This document shows positions 33,605 through 42,630 of a DNA stretch of 64,000 bases, in pieces. The notes below the pieces were generated by a model. The model ran no database searches. It worked only from the letters and a program-made list of their open reading frames with translations, and was not told the DNA's origin. Source of the DNA: Minicystis rosea (GTDB lineage: Bacteria; Myxococcota_A; Polyangia; Polyangiales; Polyangiaceae); NCBI GenBank assembly GCA_001931535.1, contig CP016211.1:8541703-8605702 (forward strand). Direction: 5' to 3'. Position 1 is the stretch's first letter. Every line of letters begins with the position of its first letter. The position numbers were made by a program, and so were the translations under genes.

Positions 33605-34332
33605 CGGTTCCCCTTCGTGTTCGCGGTGGAAGAGGCGCGGGGGATGGCGAAGGTCAGCGGCATCTTCATGCCCAGCGCGACCTTGGTCATCAGCTTGATG
33701 GGCCGCTCGCCCTCACCGCCGCGGAGCGTGAGACGCACGCGCACCTGGAGCGGGAGCCGATTGAACTGCCCTTGGTTCGCCGGCTGGGTCGAGTCCCACG
33801 CGCTGAGCCACGTGTCGGTGCTCGGCTCCAGGTACTCGAGATCGAAGGACGTCACGTCCTCGCAGAGCACGTTGACGACGCCGCCGTGCGTGGGATCGAT
33901 GTCGATCTCCTTCTGCTCGCGCCGCAAGAGATCGTACTTGTCGCTCCGATCGGGATCGCGGCCCATGAAGTAGCTGAGCTCGTTCTGATCCGACTCGTGC
34001 TTGTTCTGCTCGAGGCGCTTGTGGGAGAACGAGGCGAAGTCGATGCGATCGTTCGTCCCCGAGTCGGTGCCGATGAATACCGTGGTGCGCACCGAGGTGG
34101 CGAGCTGCAGCGGCTGGTGGAGCGAGATGAACGCGCTCTGGAGCTCGCGCGAGATGCGGGCCAGCGCTTGCCGCCCTTGGTGGTAGCGATCGTCGATGCG
34201 CTCGAGCCCGACGCGCGAGCGCTGCATGCCGTCGAGCGCGCCGTACACGAGCGTGCCCACCATCGCGAGGATCCCGACCGAGACCAGGACCTCGAGAAGC
34301 GTGAGCCCTCGCTGTGACGCGCGCCGTTTCAC
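33601..34332 (-). CDS. gspJ: Type II secretion minor pseudopilin GspJ
   Basis: 243 residues from a GTG that shares one base with the gspI stop (TAGTG). The leader VKRRASQRG precedes LTLLEVLVSVGILAMVGTLV, with Glu at position 5 after the cleavage Gly. It continues with GLERIDDRYHQGRQALARIS and RELQSAFISLHQP, typical of GspJ. The same frame is open to 34458, but that extension overlaps gspI and would give an implausibly long leader. Part of the GspI-J-K tip complex. Confidence 0.88.
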   Translation of the reverse strand: MKRRASQRGLTLLEVLVSVGILAMVGTLVYGALDGMQRSRVGLERIDDRYHQGRQALARISRELQSAFISLHQPLQLATSVRTTVFIGTDSGTNDRIDFASFSHKRLEQNKHESDQNELSYFMGRDPDRSDKYDLLRREQKEIDIDPTHGGVVNVLCEDVTSFDLEYLEPSTDTWLSAWDSTQPANQGQFNRLPLQVRVRLTLRGGEGERPIKLMTKVALGMKMPLTFAIPRASSTANTKGNR

Positions 34333-35210
34333 TAGTTGCGTCCCCCGCTGGTCGTCTTGTTGGTCGACTTGTGCGTGCCGCCGGAGCTCGTGCTGGTGCT
34401 CGACGAATCGGCCGCCTGATCGTCGACGGTCATGCCCTTCTGCGGCATCGTGAACCATTCGACGACGTCGATCGTTCGCTCCTTGGTGCCCTCGCGGAAG
34501 ATGATGGTCGTCGTGATCCGCCGCGTGCTCGCCTCGAAGACGAGCTTGAGGCTCGGGTAGACGAAGCTCATCGCCAAGCTCGCGAGGCCGCCCATGCCCG
34601 CGGCGCTCGGATCACCGGGCGCGCCGGCCGTGCCCGGCGTACCGGGCGTCCCCGAAGCACCGGGCACGTCGGTCGGCGACGTCCCCGAAGGCGGCGTCGG
34701 CGCGAGGCCCGCGGCCACCTGCGAGTTCGCATCGGCGAGCGTCTTGGCGACATCGCCGAGCCCGCTCGCGCCGCCGAGCGGCGACGCACCGGTGCCGGCG
34801 CCCGAGAGCAAGCCGAGCGCACCGAGCCCGCCCGCCGGCCCCGGACCGCCGGAGCCGCCGAAGTTGAGCGCCGAGTCGAGGTTCAGATCACCGAAGCGCG
34901 CCTCGGGGAACGTCGGCCGATCCACGTGCCAATCGCAGCGGAAGTTGGGGTTCTCGTCGCCCTCGCAGCACGGGCCGCTGCCCGCTTCGTCGGTCTCTTG
35001 AAAGCCCTCTTTGTAGAGGTGCTCCTCGAGCTCCGACATCTTGCAGCGGAGGAGGCCCGTGGCGACGCTGACGTTGCGCGCATAGGCCGCGCTCGCGAAC
35101 GAGCCGGCCTGCGCCGAGAGGATGGCGGTGAGGCCGAGCCCGAGGATGGATACGGCCACGAGCACCTCGAGGAGCGAGAAGCCGCGGCGGTGGTGAAGGC
35201 GCGCGCTCAT
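34332..35210 (-). CDS. gspI: Type II secretion minor pseudopilin GspI with a large low-complexity insert
   Basis: 292 residues, over twice the usual 120-130. The leader MSARLHHRRG precedes FSLLEVLVAVSILGLGLTAI (Glu5 present), then ATGLLRCKMSELEEHLYKEG, as in GspI. Between about residues 115 and 210 is a Gly/Pro/Ala-rich insert (GGSGGPGPAGGLGALGLLSG, GASGTPGTPGTAGAPGDPSA) before the C-terminal strands (RRITTTIIFREGTKERTIDV). The tail is Ser/Thr-rich. It lies 1 base after gspH and shares one base with gspJ. Confidence 0.85.
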   Translation of the reverse strand: MSARLHHRRGFSLLEVLVAVSILGLGLTAILSAQAGSFASAAYARNVSVATGLLRCKMSELEEHLYKEGFQETDEAGSGPCCEGDENPNFRCDWHVDRPTFPEARFGDLNLDSALNFGGSGGPGPAGGLGALGLLSGAGTGASPLGGASGLGDVAKTLADANSQVAAGLAPTPPSGTSPTDVPGASGTPGTPGTAGAPGDPSAAGMGGLASLAMSFVYPSLKLVFEASTRRITTTIIFREGTKERTIDVVEWFTMPQKGMTVDDQAADSSSTSTSSGGTHKSTNKTTSGGRN

Positions 35211-35211
35211 C

Positions 35212-35928
35212 TCAGAACCCCGTGTCCAGCCGCTCCGACTGCTCGCTGTCGTCGCGCGGTCGCGGCATGGTGAAGCGTCCCTTCTTCATCTCGGTCTTGC
35301 CGGTGAGCGGCGAGATCAAGATCGTGAGCACGTCGGAGTCGACGGTGGAGCCACCGACGCTGAGCTGGATCGCGGCGCGCTCCGTCTGCCCGCCGGGCCA
35401 GAAGTAGAGATAGGCCTGATCCTTCTTCACCACGTCGTCTTGGTGGGCCGTCTCGATCTGCACGAAGCGGATGTTGCGCTCGAGCTCCTTGCCCTGCTTG
35501 CCTTTGTCCGCCGAGAAGCCGAAGAGCTTGGCCGGCTGGAACGAAGGCCGCGGCGCGCGCGGTCCCTTCACGATCGCTTCTGCTTCTTCGAGCGCCTTGC
35601 GCTCCGCTTCGGTGGCCGCGGCGGCGCCGCCGGTGCGATCGTTCTTCGAGAGCCAGAGCTGTCCCTGCGACTCCTCGATGCCGACGGTGCGGTTGTCGAG
35701 GTTGAAGACGAGCCGCACGACGTGCGAGGTGGCGTTGGCGTGACCGTAGGCGACGCGGATGGCGCTGGCGATCATCACGGCCGATCGACGGAGGCGGGCG
35801 CTGTCGGCGACGCCCGAGCCCAGGACCGCGAGGCCCGTGGCGACGCCGATGATCGCGACGACGAGCAACACCTCGACGAGGGTGACGCCGCGCGCGCTCT
35901 GCCTCCGAAAACTGCTCATGACGATCAT
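35212..35928 (-). CDS. gspH: Type II secretion minor pseudopilin GspH
   Basis: 238 residues. The leader (MIVMSSFRRQSARG) precedes VTLVEVLLVVAIIGVATGLA with Glu at position 5. The following helix, LRRSAVMIASAIRVAYGHAN, and strands VVRLVFNLDNRTVGIEESQG fit GspH. A charged mid-region (EAERKALEEAEAIVKGPRAP) looks like an insert. The start may be ATG 35928 or ATG 35919. It lies between gspG (22 bases) and gspI. Confidence 0.85.
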   Translation of the reverse strand: MIVMSSFRRQSARGVTLVEVLLVVAIIGVATGLAVLGSGVADSARLRRSAVMIASAIRVAYGHANATSHVVRLVFNLDNRTVGIEESQGQLWLSKNDRTGGAAAATEAERKALEEAEAIVKGPRAPRPSFQPAKLFGFSADKGKQGKELERNIRFVQIETAHQDDVVKKDQAYLYFWPGGQTERAAIQLSVGGSTVDSDVLTILISPLTGKTEMKKGRFTMPRPRDDSEQSERLDTGF

Positions 35929-35950
35929 CCGCCCCCGCCCTCTCCGGCCG

Positions 35951-36403
35951 TTACAGGTTCTTCACGCGCTTGATGTCCGCGTCCTTGAAGTCGTCCCGCA
36001 GATCGTCCTGCGTCCCGAACTTCTTGTCGTTGCCGGAGGAAACCCCGTGGACCTCGCCCCCCGTGCAATCGACTTTGTAGGGCGCGCCCCAGGGGTCGTC
36101 GACCTTCTTCCCGTCGAGCTTCTTGCTCGTGACGAGGTCTTGGATGGTCGGGCACTGGTCGGCCGAGCCCTCCAAGTTTTGATAGAGCTCCGCGGCCTGG
36201 CGCACCACTTGGCAACCCTGCACGCCGATCTTGATGCGCGACTCCTTGTACAGCGGGAACGCGACCAGCGTGACGCCGCCGGAGATGACGGCCATGATCG
36301 CGACGACGATCAAGACCTCCACCAGGGTCACGCCGCGCGCGCCGCGACGCGCCTTTTGCCGCGCGATCAACTTCATCAGCTCCGCACTCACCATCGTCTC
36401 CAT
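35951..36403 (-). CDS. gspG: Type II secretion major pseudopilin GspG
   Basis: 150 residues. A prepilin leader of about 24 residues ends KARRGARG, cleaved before VTLVEVLIVVAIMAVISGGV with Glu5. The C-terminal part has the calcium-loop hallmark DDPWGAPYKVDC and SSGNDKKFGTQDDLRDD. It should be the main subunit of the periplasmic pseudopilus. It is preceded 6 bases upstream by a gene for a GspG-like protein lacking the prepilin leader. GGAG lies 9 bases before ATG 36403. Confidence 0.92.
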   Translation of the reverse strand: METMVSAELMKLIARQKARRGARGVTLVEVLIVVAIMAVISGGVTLVAFPLYKESRIKIGVQGCQVVRQAAELYQNLEGSADQCPTIQDLVTSKKLDGKKVDDPWGAPYKVDCTGGEVHGVSSGNDKKFGTQDDLRDDFKDADIKRVKNL

Positions 36404-36409
36404 GTCGTC

Positions 36410-36817
36410 TCACTCCACCCGGTCCAGGCCGCCCATCTCGCCGTCGGGACCGTCGCTCATCAGGTCGTAGCCGTCCGCAGCCTTCCGGCTCGGACACGTC
36501 AATCGTAGCGGGTGCCCCCAGGCGTCGACTGGATCGATCGCCAGGTATCCATCGCGCTTCAGCTCCATCAACGAGCCGGGGCACCTCCGCTCGTGATCGG
36601 CGCGGTACGCGTCCACCGCGGCGTGCACCACCCCGAGCGTCGCCCGCGTCTGCCGAATGCCCGTCTTGCGCCGCTCGCGCGCGCCGAGCAGGAGGAGCAC
36701 CATCATCATCGCGATCGCCGCCGCGAACGGCCGCGCCCGCGCGAGGCCGCTCCAGCGCACCGAGGCCCGCTCCCACGGGAAGAAGATCGTCTGCTCTCGC
36801 GGCCGCCGGCGCGCCAT
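36410..36817 (-). CDS. GspG-like C-terminal domain on a non-prepilin membrane anchor
   Basis: 135 residues. It starts MARRRPREQTIFFPWERASV, then a hydrophobic helix (ARPFAAAIAMMMVLLLLG) with no Gly-Phe/Val-Thr-Leu-x-Glu cleavage motif. The second half reads like the end of GspG: AAVDAYRADHERRCPGSLME, VDAWGHPLRLTC and YDLMSDGPDGEMGGLD, including the Trp-Gly and Asp-rich calcium loop. GAGGGA precedes ATG 36817. It lies in the operon between gspF (96 bases) and gspG (6 bases). It could be a non-processed assembly or platform factor for the pseudopilus; this is inference. Confidence 0.75.
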   Translation of the reverse strand: MARRRPREQTIFFPWERASVRWSGLARARPFAAAIAMMMVLLLLGARERRKTGIRQTRATLGVVHAAVDAYRADHERRCPGSLMELKRDGYLAIDPVDAWGHPLRLTCPSRKAADGYDLMSDGPDGEMGGLDRVE

Positions 36818-36913
36818 CTACGTCCCTCGCACGGGAGCATGCGCGGGCCTCGTGGAGGAGAACCTCCGAGAGTCCACGTTCTTCCCGTTGAAAAGCGCGC
36901 GCGCATTCATCGA

Positions 36914-38140
36914 TCAACCCGCGAAGCTCGACATCTGGATGAGGGGCATGAGGATGGAGACCGCGATGAACCCCACGATCCCGCCCATCATCACGATGAT
37001 GAGCGGCTCGAGGAGGCTCGTCAGCATCTGCACGCGGTTCTCGACCTCCGTGTCGTACGCGTTGGAGACGCTCTCCAGCATCCCCTCGAGCTGACCGCTC
37101 TTCTCGCCGACGGTGATCATGTGCGTCACGATCGGCGGAAAACGACCGCTGCGCTTGAGCGGCTCGGCGATGCTCTGACCTTCGCGGATGCTGCCGATGG
37201 CGTTCTGCACCACCTCCTCCAGCGCCGCGTTGCCGAGCACGTTGCGCACGATGTCCATCGCCGTCAGCAGCGCGACCCCCGACGCGAGGAGCGTCGACAA
37301 GGTCCGCGCGAAACGCGCGATGGAGAGCATCAGCACCACCTTGCCGAAGACGGGCACCTTGAGGATGAACCCGTCCCACCGCAGCTTGCCCTGCGGCGTC
37401 CGCTTCCATCGGCGAAAGCCGTAGATCGAGCCGCCGAGCAGCATGAGGAGGAGCCACCAGTAGTTCGACATGAAGTCGCTGGTGGTGATGAGCAGCGCCG
37501 TGTACCAAGGCAGCGCCTGATCCATCGACGCGAAGATCGTGGTCACGTTGGGCACGACCGCGACCATCAGGATCGACACGAGCGACGTGCCGATGATGGC
37601 CATCAGGATCGGGTACGCCATCGCCGACGTGACCTTGCCCTGCAGCTTGGCCTGCGACTCCATGAACTGCGTGAGCCGGTTGAGGACCTGCTGGAGCGTG
37701 CCCGACGCCTCGCCGGCGCGGACCATGTTCACGTAGAGCGGCGGGAAGACGTTGGGGTGCGCCTCGAGCGCCTTGGCGAAGCTCGTGCCTTCGCGGACCT
37801 GCTCGCGCACCTGGGTGAGCGCGCGCTTGAGCTGCTCGTTCTCCACCTGCTCCACGAGCGCCGAGAGCGACTCGAACAGCGGGATCCCCGCGCCGATCAG
37901 CGTGGCGAGCTGGCGCGTGAGCACGGCGACGTCGGACGTCGACGGCCGGCCCAGGAACTCGAACAGCTTGATGTTGTTCTTGGCCTTCGCCTCCGCCGCC
38001 TTGCCCTCGGTGGCGACGGTGAGAAGCACGCCGTCCTTGCGGAGCGCGGTCCGCAAAGCCTTGGCGTTCTCGGCGTCCCGGACGCCCTTCACGGGCTTGC
38101 CGGTGCCGACGAGGATCCCTCGGTACTCGAAGACGGCCAC
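36914..38140 (-). CDS. gspF: Type II secretion inner-membrane platform protein GspF
   Basis: 408 residues, family length, starting at GTG with GGAGG just upstream. Two T2SSF repeats: the first around LTRQLATLIGAGIPLFESLS, the second around FARTLSTLLASGVALLTAMD. Each is followed by helices and ends in membrane segments (ILMAIIGTSLVSILMVAVVP; LLEPLIIVMMGGIVGFIAVS). It is the core of the assembly platform. It begins 11 bases after gspE. Confidence 0.95.
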   Translation of the reverse strand: MAVFEYRGILVGTGKPVKGVRDAENAKALRTALRKDGVLLTVATEGKAAEAKAKNNIKLFEFLGRPSTSDVAVLTRQLATLIGAGIPLFESLSALVEQVENEQLKRALTQVREQVREGTSFAKALEAHPNVFPPLYVNMVRAGEASGTLQQVLNRLTQFMESQAKLQGKVTSAMAYPILMAIIGTSLVSILMVAVVPNVTTIFASMDQALPWYTALLITTSDFMSNYWWLLLMLLGGSIYGFRRWKRTPQGKLRWDGFILKVPVFGKVVLMLSIARFARTLSTLLASGVALLTAMDIVRNVLGNAALEEVVQNAIGSIREGQSIAEPLKRSGRFPPIVTHMITVGEKSGQLEGMLESVSNAYDTEVENRVQMLTSLLEPLIIVMMGGIVGFIAVSILMPLIQMSSFAG

Positions 38141-38151
38141 GATTCCTCCGC

Positions 38152-39927
38152 CTAACTGTCGACGATGACGTCTTCTTGCGTCGCCGCGAGGACCTCTTCG
38201 ACCGTGGTGAGGCCGCGGAGCACCTTGCGCGCGCCGTCGTCACGCATGGTGTCCATGCCCTGCGAGATCGCCATCCGCTTGATGGTCTGGGCGTCGGCGC
38301 TCTTCAGGATGAGCGGGCCGACGGCGTCGTCGATCACGAGCAGCTCGTAGATGCCGCGCCGGCCGACGAAGCCCTTGTTCATGCACTGCTCGCAACCACC
38401 CGGCTTGTAGAACACCGGCTCGCGCATGCTCTGCCCGACGTACTCGTAGTCGAGCCCGTGCACCGTGTACTTCGGCGACACCTGCCGGCGCGCCTTCCAC
38501 GCGAGGCGCTCCTTGTCGAGGCCGAGCTGCGTGAGCTCGTAGTCCGTCGGGGTGTAGGGCACCTTGCAGTGCTGGCAGAGCAAGCGCACGAGGCGCTGCG
38601 CCAAGATCCCGATCACCGACGAGCGCACGAGGAACGGCTCGATCTCCATCTCGACGAGACGCGTCACCGCGCCCGCCGAGTCGTTCGTGTGGATGGTCGA
38701 GAGCACGAGGTGACCCGTGAGGGAGGCGTGGATGGCGATCTCCGCCGTCTCCTTGTCACGGATCTCGCCGACCATGATCACGTCCGGATCTTGGCGGAGG
38801 AATGCGCGCAGCGCGCTCGCGAAGGTGAGCCCGATACCCGCGTGCACGTGCACTTGATGGATGCCGCCGATCTCGTACTCGACCGGATCCTCCGCGGTGA
38901 GGATGTTGCGGCTGGGCTCGTTGATGCGGTTCAAGCAGCCGTAGAGCGTCGTCGTCTTACCAGAGCCCGTCGGGCCGGTGACGAGGATGATGCCGTCCGG
39001 ACGCTGGATGAGCTGATCCATGATCCCGTAATCGCGGGCCGAGAAGCCGAGATCCGCGAGATCGAGCAAGACCGAAGTCTTGTGGAGGATACGCATCACG
39101 ATCCGCTCGAAGCCGCGGCTCGTGGGCACGGTGGAGACACGGATGTCGACGCTCTTGCCCGCGATCTTGAGGGTGATGCGGCCGTCCTGCGGGAGGCGCT
39201 TCTCCGCGATGTTGAGCGACGCCATGATCTTCACGCGCGCGATGATCGGCGCCATGAACTGCTTCGAGGCGCGCTTCGCCACGTAGAGCTCGCCGTCGAT
39301 GCGGTAGCGGACGACGACGTCGCGCTCCTCCGGCTCGATGTGGATGTCGCTCGCGCGCTCGCGGACGGCTTGAGCGAAGAGGCCGTTGACCCAGGCGATG
39401 ATGGGCGCGTCGTCGTCGGAGTCGATGATGTCGACGAGCTGGTCCTCCTCCTGGGCGTGATCACCCTGGAGGCTGCCGCCGTTGTCCTGGTTCTTCTCCC
39501 AGACGCGGTTGATGGCGTTCAGCACCACCTCGCCGCCGGCCACCGCGATCTCCACGGGCTTGCCGAAGAGGGCCCGCGTGTCGTCGATGGCCACGGTGTC
39601 GAACGGGTCGGCGACGACGCAGAAGACCTGCCCGTCGTCCTCGGAGATGGGGATGATCTTGTGCTGCTTGGCGTACGTGATGGGCAGCCGGCTGACGAGG
39701 TCCATCGGGACCGCGTCGGCGTCGATCTTGGGCACGTACGAGACGCCGGCCTCGTCCGCGAGCGCCTGCGCGATCTTGGCGCCGTCGGCGACGTTGTTGT
39801 CGACGATGAGATCCATGAGCGGCTGCCCGCGCTCCTTCATCGTCTCGATGAGCGGAACGAGCCGCTCCGGCGGCACCACGCCGCGCCGGACCAGGACCTC
39901 GCCGATGTACTCCTGCGCTTCCGCCAT
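38152..39927 (-). CDS. gspE: Type II secretion ATPase GspE
   Basis: 591 residues. N-terminal MshEN/N1E-type domains (about 1-150) start EYIGEVLVRRGVVPPERLVP. The ATPase core has Walker A GPTGSGKTTTLYG, the Asp box ILTAEDPVEYEIGG, Walker B DPDVIMVGEIRDKETAEIA and the His box HLVLSTIHTNDSAGAVTRL. A zinc site is formed by CQHC and CEQC near the C-terminus. It powers pseudopilus assembly from the cytoplasmic face with GspL and GspF. AGGAG precedes the ATG by 7 bases. Confidence 0.96.
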   Translation of the reverse strand: MAEAQEYIGEVLVRRGVVPPERLVPLIETMKERGQPLMDLIVDNNVADGAKIAQALADEAGVSYVPKIDADAVPMDLVSRLPITYAKQHKIIPISEDDGQVFCVVADPFDTVAIDDTRALFGKPVEIAVAGGEVVLNAINRVWEKNQDNGGSLQGDHAQEEDQLVDIIDSDDDAPIIAWVNGLFAQAVRERASDIHIEPEERDVVVRYRIDGELYVAKRASKQFMAPIIARVKIMASLNIAEKRLPQDGRITLKIAGKSVDIRVSTVPTSRGFERIVMRILHKTSVLLDLADLGFSARDYGIMDQLIQRPDGIILVTGPTGSGKTTTLYGCLNRINEPSRNILTAEDPVEYEIGGIHQVHVHAGIGLTFASALRAFLRQDPDVIMVGEIRDKETAEIAIHASLTGHLVLSTIHTNDSAGAVTRLVEMEIEPFLVRSSVIGILAQRLVRLLCQHCKVPYTPTDYELTQLGLDKERLAWKARRQVSPKYTVHGLDYEYVGQSMREPVFYKPGGCEQCMNKGFVGRRGIYELLVIDDAVGPLILKSADAQTIKRMAISQGMDTMRDDGARKVLRGLTTVEEVLAATQEDVIVDS

Positions 39928-39939
39928 GGTCTGCTCCTA

Positions 39940-42600
39940 CTACCGCTCGATCATGCGCGGCGCGGGGACGGCGCCGCCCTGCCCACGAGGCGGACGCCCC
40001 GCCGGCCGCGGCTGCACCGCCGGCGCGCCGCCGGGCTGAACCGCCGGCGCCGCGCCGGGCTCGACCCCGTCGCCGCCGCGCCCACCGATCTGGGGCAGCG
40101 GGATGGGCTGCCCAGGCTCGTGGGTCTTCTTCGCCTTGGGCTTGGTTTCAGCCTCGATCCGCGCCTTGTCCTCCTGCTGGATCAACGCCTGCCGGATGTC
40201 CTCCACGAGGCCGTTGGCGCGGCGATAATCCTTCGGCGGGTTCCACGACGTGCTCTCGTTGAACACGAAGTACCGATCGATGAACTCCTGACGCTCTTGC
40301 ATCTTCCGCTCGAAGATGGCGCGAAGATCGTCCTGATCGCGGATCACGTACGGCGTGAGCACGAGGAGGAGATTGCTCTTCGTCTTCGTCTTCTGCGTCT
40401 GCTTGAAGAGGAGCCCGAGCACCGGGATGTCGCCGAGGATCGGGATCTTGGTCTCGCCGTTCTGCACGGCGTCGCGCACCAGGCCGCCGATCACCACCGT
40501 CTGCTGATCACGCACGACCAGCGTGGTGTTGGCGCTGCGCTTGTTGATGGGGATCGCGCCGAGGGCGCCGGTGGGCGCGCCTGCGTCCGAGATCTCTTCG
40601 ATGAGCTCGAGGCGTACCTGATCCGAGTCGTTGACGTGCGGCGTGACCGTGATCTTCGTGCCGACGTCCTGACGCGGCGCCGAGAAGCCGCCGCCGAGGA
40701 GGCCGAGGCCGCCCAAGCTGCCGAGCGCGCCCGCCGCGCCCGAAGCGCCCGCCGCCGCGCCCGCGAGCTGGCTGAGGCCACCGCCCACGTTGGTCTGGAG
40801 CGGGATGTTCTGCCCGATCGAGATCTCCGCCTTGGTGTTGTCGGTGGCGAGGATGTGCGGCGTCGCGAGGACGTTGGTGTCGCCGTCCTGCCCGAGCGCG
40901 TGCAGCGCCACGCCGAGCGCAGGGATCGAGATGCCCGTGCCGAGGAGGCTCTGCGAGTTGGCCAGATCCGGGCCGCGCAGACCGAGCGCGAGGGCCTCGA
41001 TGTTCGTCGGGATGCCGGCAGATCCCGCGAGGTTGTTGCCGCCGTAGAAGAAGCCGTCGCCGAGGCTGCCGAAGCCGACGGGCGCGCCGCCGTGATACGA
41101 GATGCCGTAGTCGGTCTTGCGCTGGATGCTCACGTCCATGATGACCGCCTCGATGAACACCTGGCGGCGCGGACGATCGAGCTTGTCGATGACGGTGCGG
41201 AGCTGCGCGTAGTCGCGCAGCGACGAGGTCGTGACGAGCGAGTTCGTCGCCTCGTCGCAGGTGATGCGCACGCGCCCCTCGAAGACCTCGTCGAGGCCCG
41301 CGCCCGCCGCGCCGCGCACGCCGGTCGCCCCCGCACCCACGGGCGCCGCGGGCACGCCCGGCGCACCGGGACGCGCGCCCGTGGCGCCACCCAACCCGCT
41401 CGTGCCGAGGATCTGGTTGAGCGTGGTCGAGAGATCCTTGCAGGCCGCGTACTGCAGCGGCTGCACGTGGATCTCGCCCTCACCCGTCTGCTTCACGTCG
41501 AGGCGCTTGATGAGCTCGAGGAGCCGCAGGTAGTCCGGCTCGTTGGCCGTGATGATCAGCGCGTTGCCGCGATCGTCCGCGATGATGCGCGCCCCGGGGG
41601 CACCACCGCCGCCGCCGCCCTTGCCCTGTCCAGCGGCGCCGCCCGCGCCGCCGCCCTTGCCGCCCTTGAGATCGAGGATGTCGTTGAGCTTGTTCGCGAG
41701 CTCCGTCGCGCTCGTGTAGTGGACCGGCTCGACCCAGAGCTGCTCGCCCGCGCCCCCGACGTCGATCTCCTCGAGGATGCGCATCATGCGCTGGATGTTG
41801 GATCCCGTCTCCGTGATGATGAGCAGGTTGCCCGCCGGATAGACGGTGATGTCACCCTCCTTCGTCTTGAACTTGGTGAGGAGGTTCGCCGTCTCGGTCG
41901 CGTCGATGTGCGAGACGCGATAGAGGCGCGTGATGTAGCGATCTTCGTTGGGGATCGGCGCCGCGGTGCCGAACACCTCGGTCGTGTCGGTGACGACGCC
42001 CGGCGACTCCACGATCTTGAGGAAGCGACCGTGCGGAATGACGGTCATCCCGTTCGTCTCGAGGATGGAGAGGAACGCGCTGTACGCCTCCTGCGCGCTC
42101 ACCTTCTCCGGCGAATAGACGGTCGCTTTGATCTGCCGGAGCTTGCCGCCGTAGATGAAGCGCTTGCCCGTGATGTTGCTGATCGCCTTGACCAGCTCGG
42201 GCAGATCCGCGTCCTCGAGGTTGAAGTTGACGCCGAAGCCTCCGGGCTTGGGCTTGAAGTCGATCTCCTTCGCGCCGAGCTTCACGCCCGCGGCGGCCAT
42301 CGGATCGTCGCCCCCGCCGGCAGCGGGCGTCCCCGGCGCGCCGGCCGCGCCGGGCGTGGCCGGCTTGGGCGCAGCGCCGGCCGGAGCGCCTCCAGCGGCG
42401 GGCGTGCCCGGCCTCGCGGGAGCCGCCGCGGGCGCATCTCCAGCCTTGCGCGGCGGCGGCGTGCGCACGATGGGCGCGCCGCGGGTGGCGGGCTGGGCGT
42501 GCGCCGGCGACGCTGCGGCCGCAACGAGCGTGGCCGCGACGGGGACGGTGAGCAGGTGGCAGAGCCGTGTTCGCTCGACTTTGTTCATGGTCGTCTTCAT
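39940..42600 (-). CDS. gspD: Type II secretion outer-membrane secretin GspD
   Basis: 886 residues. The signal peptide ends about ATLVAAAASPAHA. After a Pro/Ala/Gly-rich stretch comes N0 (LPELVKAISNITGKRFIYGG), then N1-N3 repeats (RVSHIDATETANLLTKFKTK; ATELANKLNDILDLKGGKGG). The N2 and N3 loops carry unusual Gly-rich inserts. The secretin core has VFIEAVIMDVSIQRKTDYGI and VIGGLVRDAVQNGETKIPIL, then GLLFKQTQKTKTKSNLLLVL. The C-terminus is Pro/Gly-rich (RPAGRPPRGQGGAVPAPR). Start ATG 42600 or 42588. No pilotin gene is present in the window. Confidence 0.95.
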   Translation of the reverse strand: MKTTMNKVERTRLCHLLTVPVAATLVAAAASPAHAQPATRGAPIVRTPPPRKAGDAPAAAPARPGTPAAGGAPAGAAPKPATPGAAGAPGTPAAGGGDDPMAAAGVKLGAKEIDFKPKPGGFGVNFNLEDADLPELVKAISNITGKRFIYGGKLRQIKATVYSPEKVSAQEAYSAFLSILETNGMTVIPHGRFLKIVESPGVVTDTTEVFGTAAPIPNEDRYITRLYRVSHIDATETANLLTKFKTKEGDITVYPAGNLLIITETGSNIQRMMRILEEIDVGGAGEQLWVEPVHYTSATELANKLNDILDLKGGKGGGAGGAAGQGKGGGGGGAPGARIIADDRGNALIITANEPDYLRLLELIKRLDVKQTGEGEIHVQPLQYAACKDLSTTLNQILGTSGLGGATGARPGAPGVPAAPVGAGATGVRGAAGAGLDEVFEGRVRITCDEATNSLVTTSSLRDYAQLRTVIDKLDRPRRQVFIEAVIMDVSIQRKTDYGISYHGGAPVGFGSLGDGFFYGGNNLAGSAGIPTNIEALALGLRGPDLANSQSLLGTGISIPALGVALHALGQDGDTNVLATPHILATDNTKAEISIGQNIPLQTNVGGGLSQLAGAAAGASGAAGALGSLGGLGLLGGGFSAPRQDVGTKITVTPHVNDSDQVRLELIEEISDAGAPTGALGAIPINKRSANTTLVVRDQQTVVIGGLVRDAVQNGETKIPILGDIPVLGLLFKQTQKTKTKSNLLLVLTPYVIRDQDDLRAIFERKMQERQEFIDRYFVFNESTSWNPPKDYRRANGLVEDIRQALIQQEDKARIEAETKPKAKKTHEPGQPIPLPQIGGRGGDGVEPGAAPAVQPGGAPAVQPRPAGRPPRGQGGAVPAPRMIER

Positions 42601-42630
42601 GCGTGGGAAACAGAGCGCCCGGAGAGCGGG

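Noticed and set aside
34333..34458. Upstream extension of gspJ to 34458
   Set aside because: It would overlap gspI by over 120 bases and give a 50-residue prepilin leader, whereas the GTG overlapping the gspI stop gives a normal leader.
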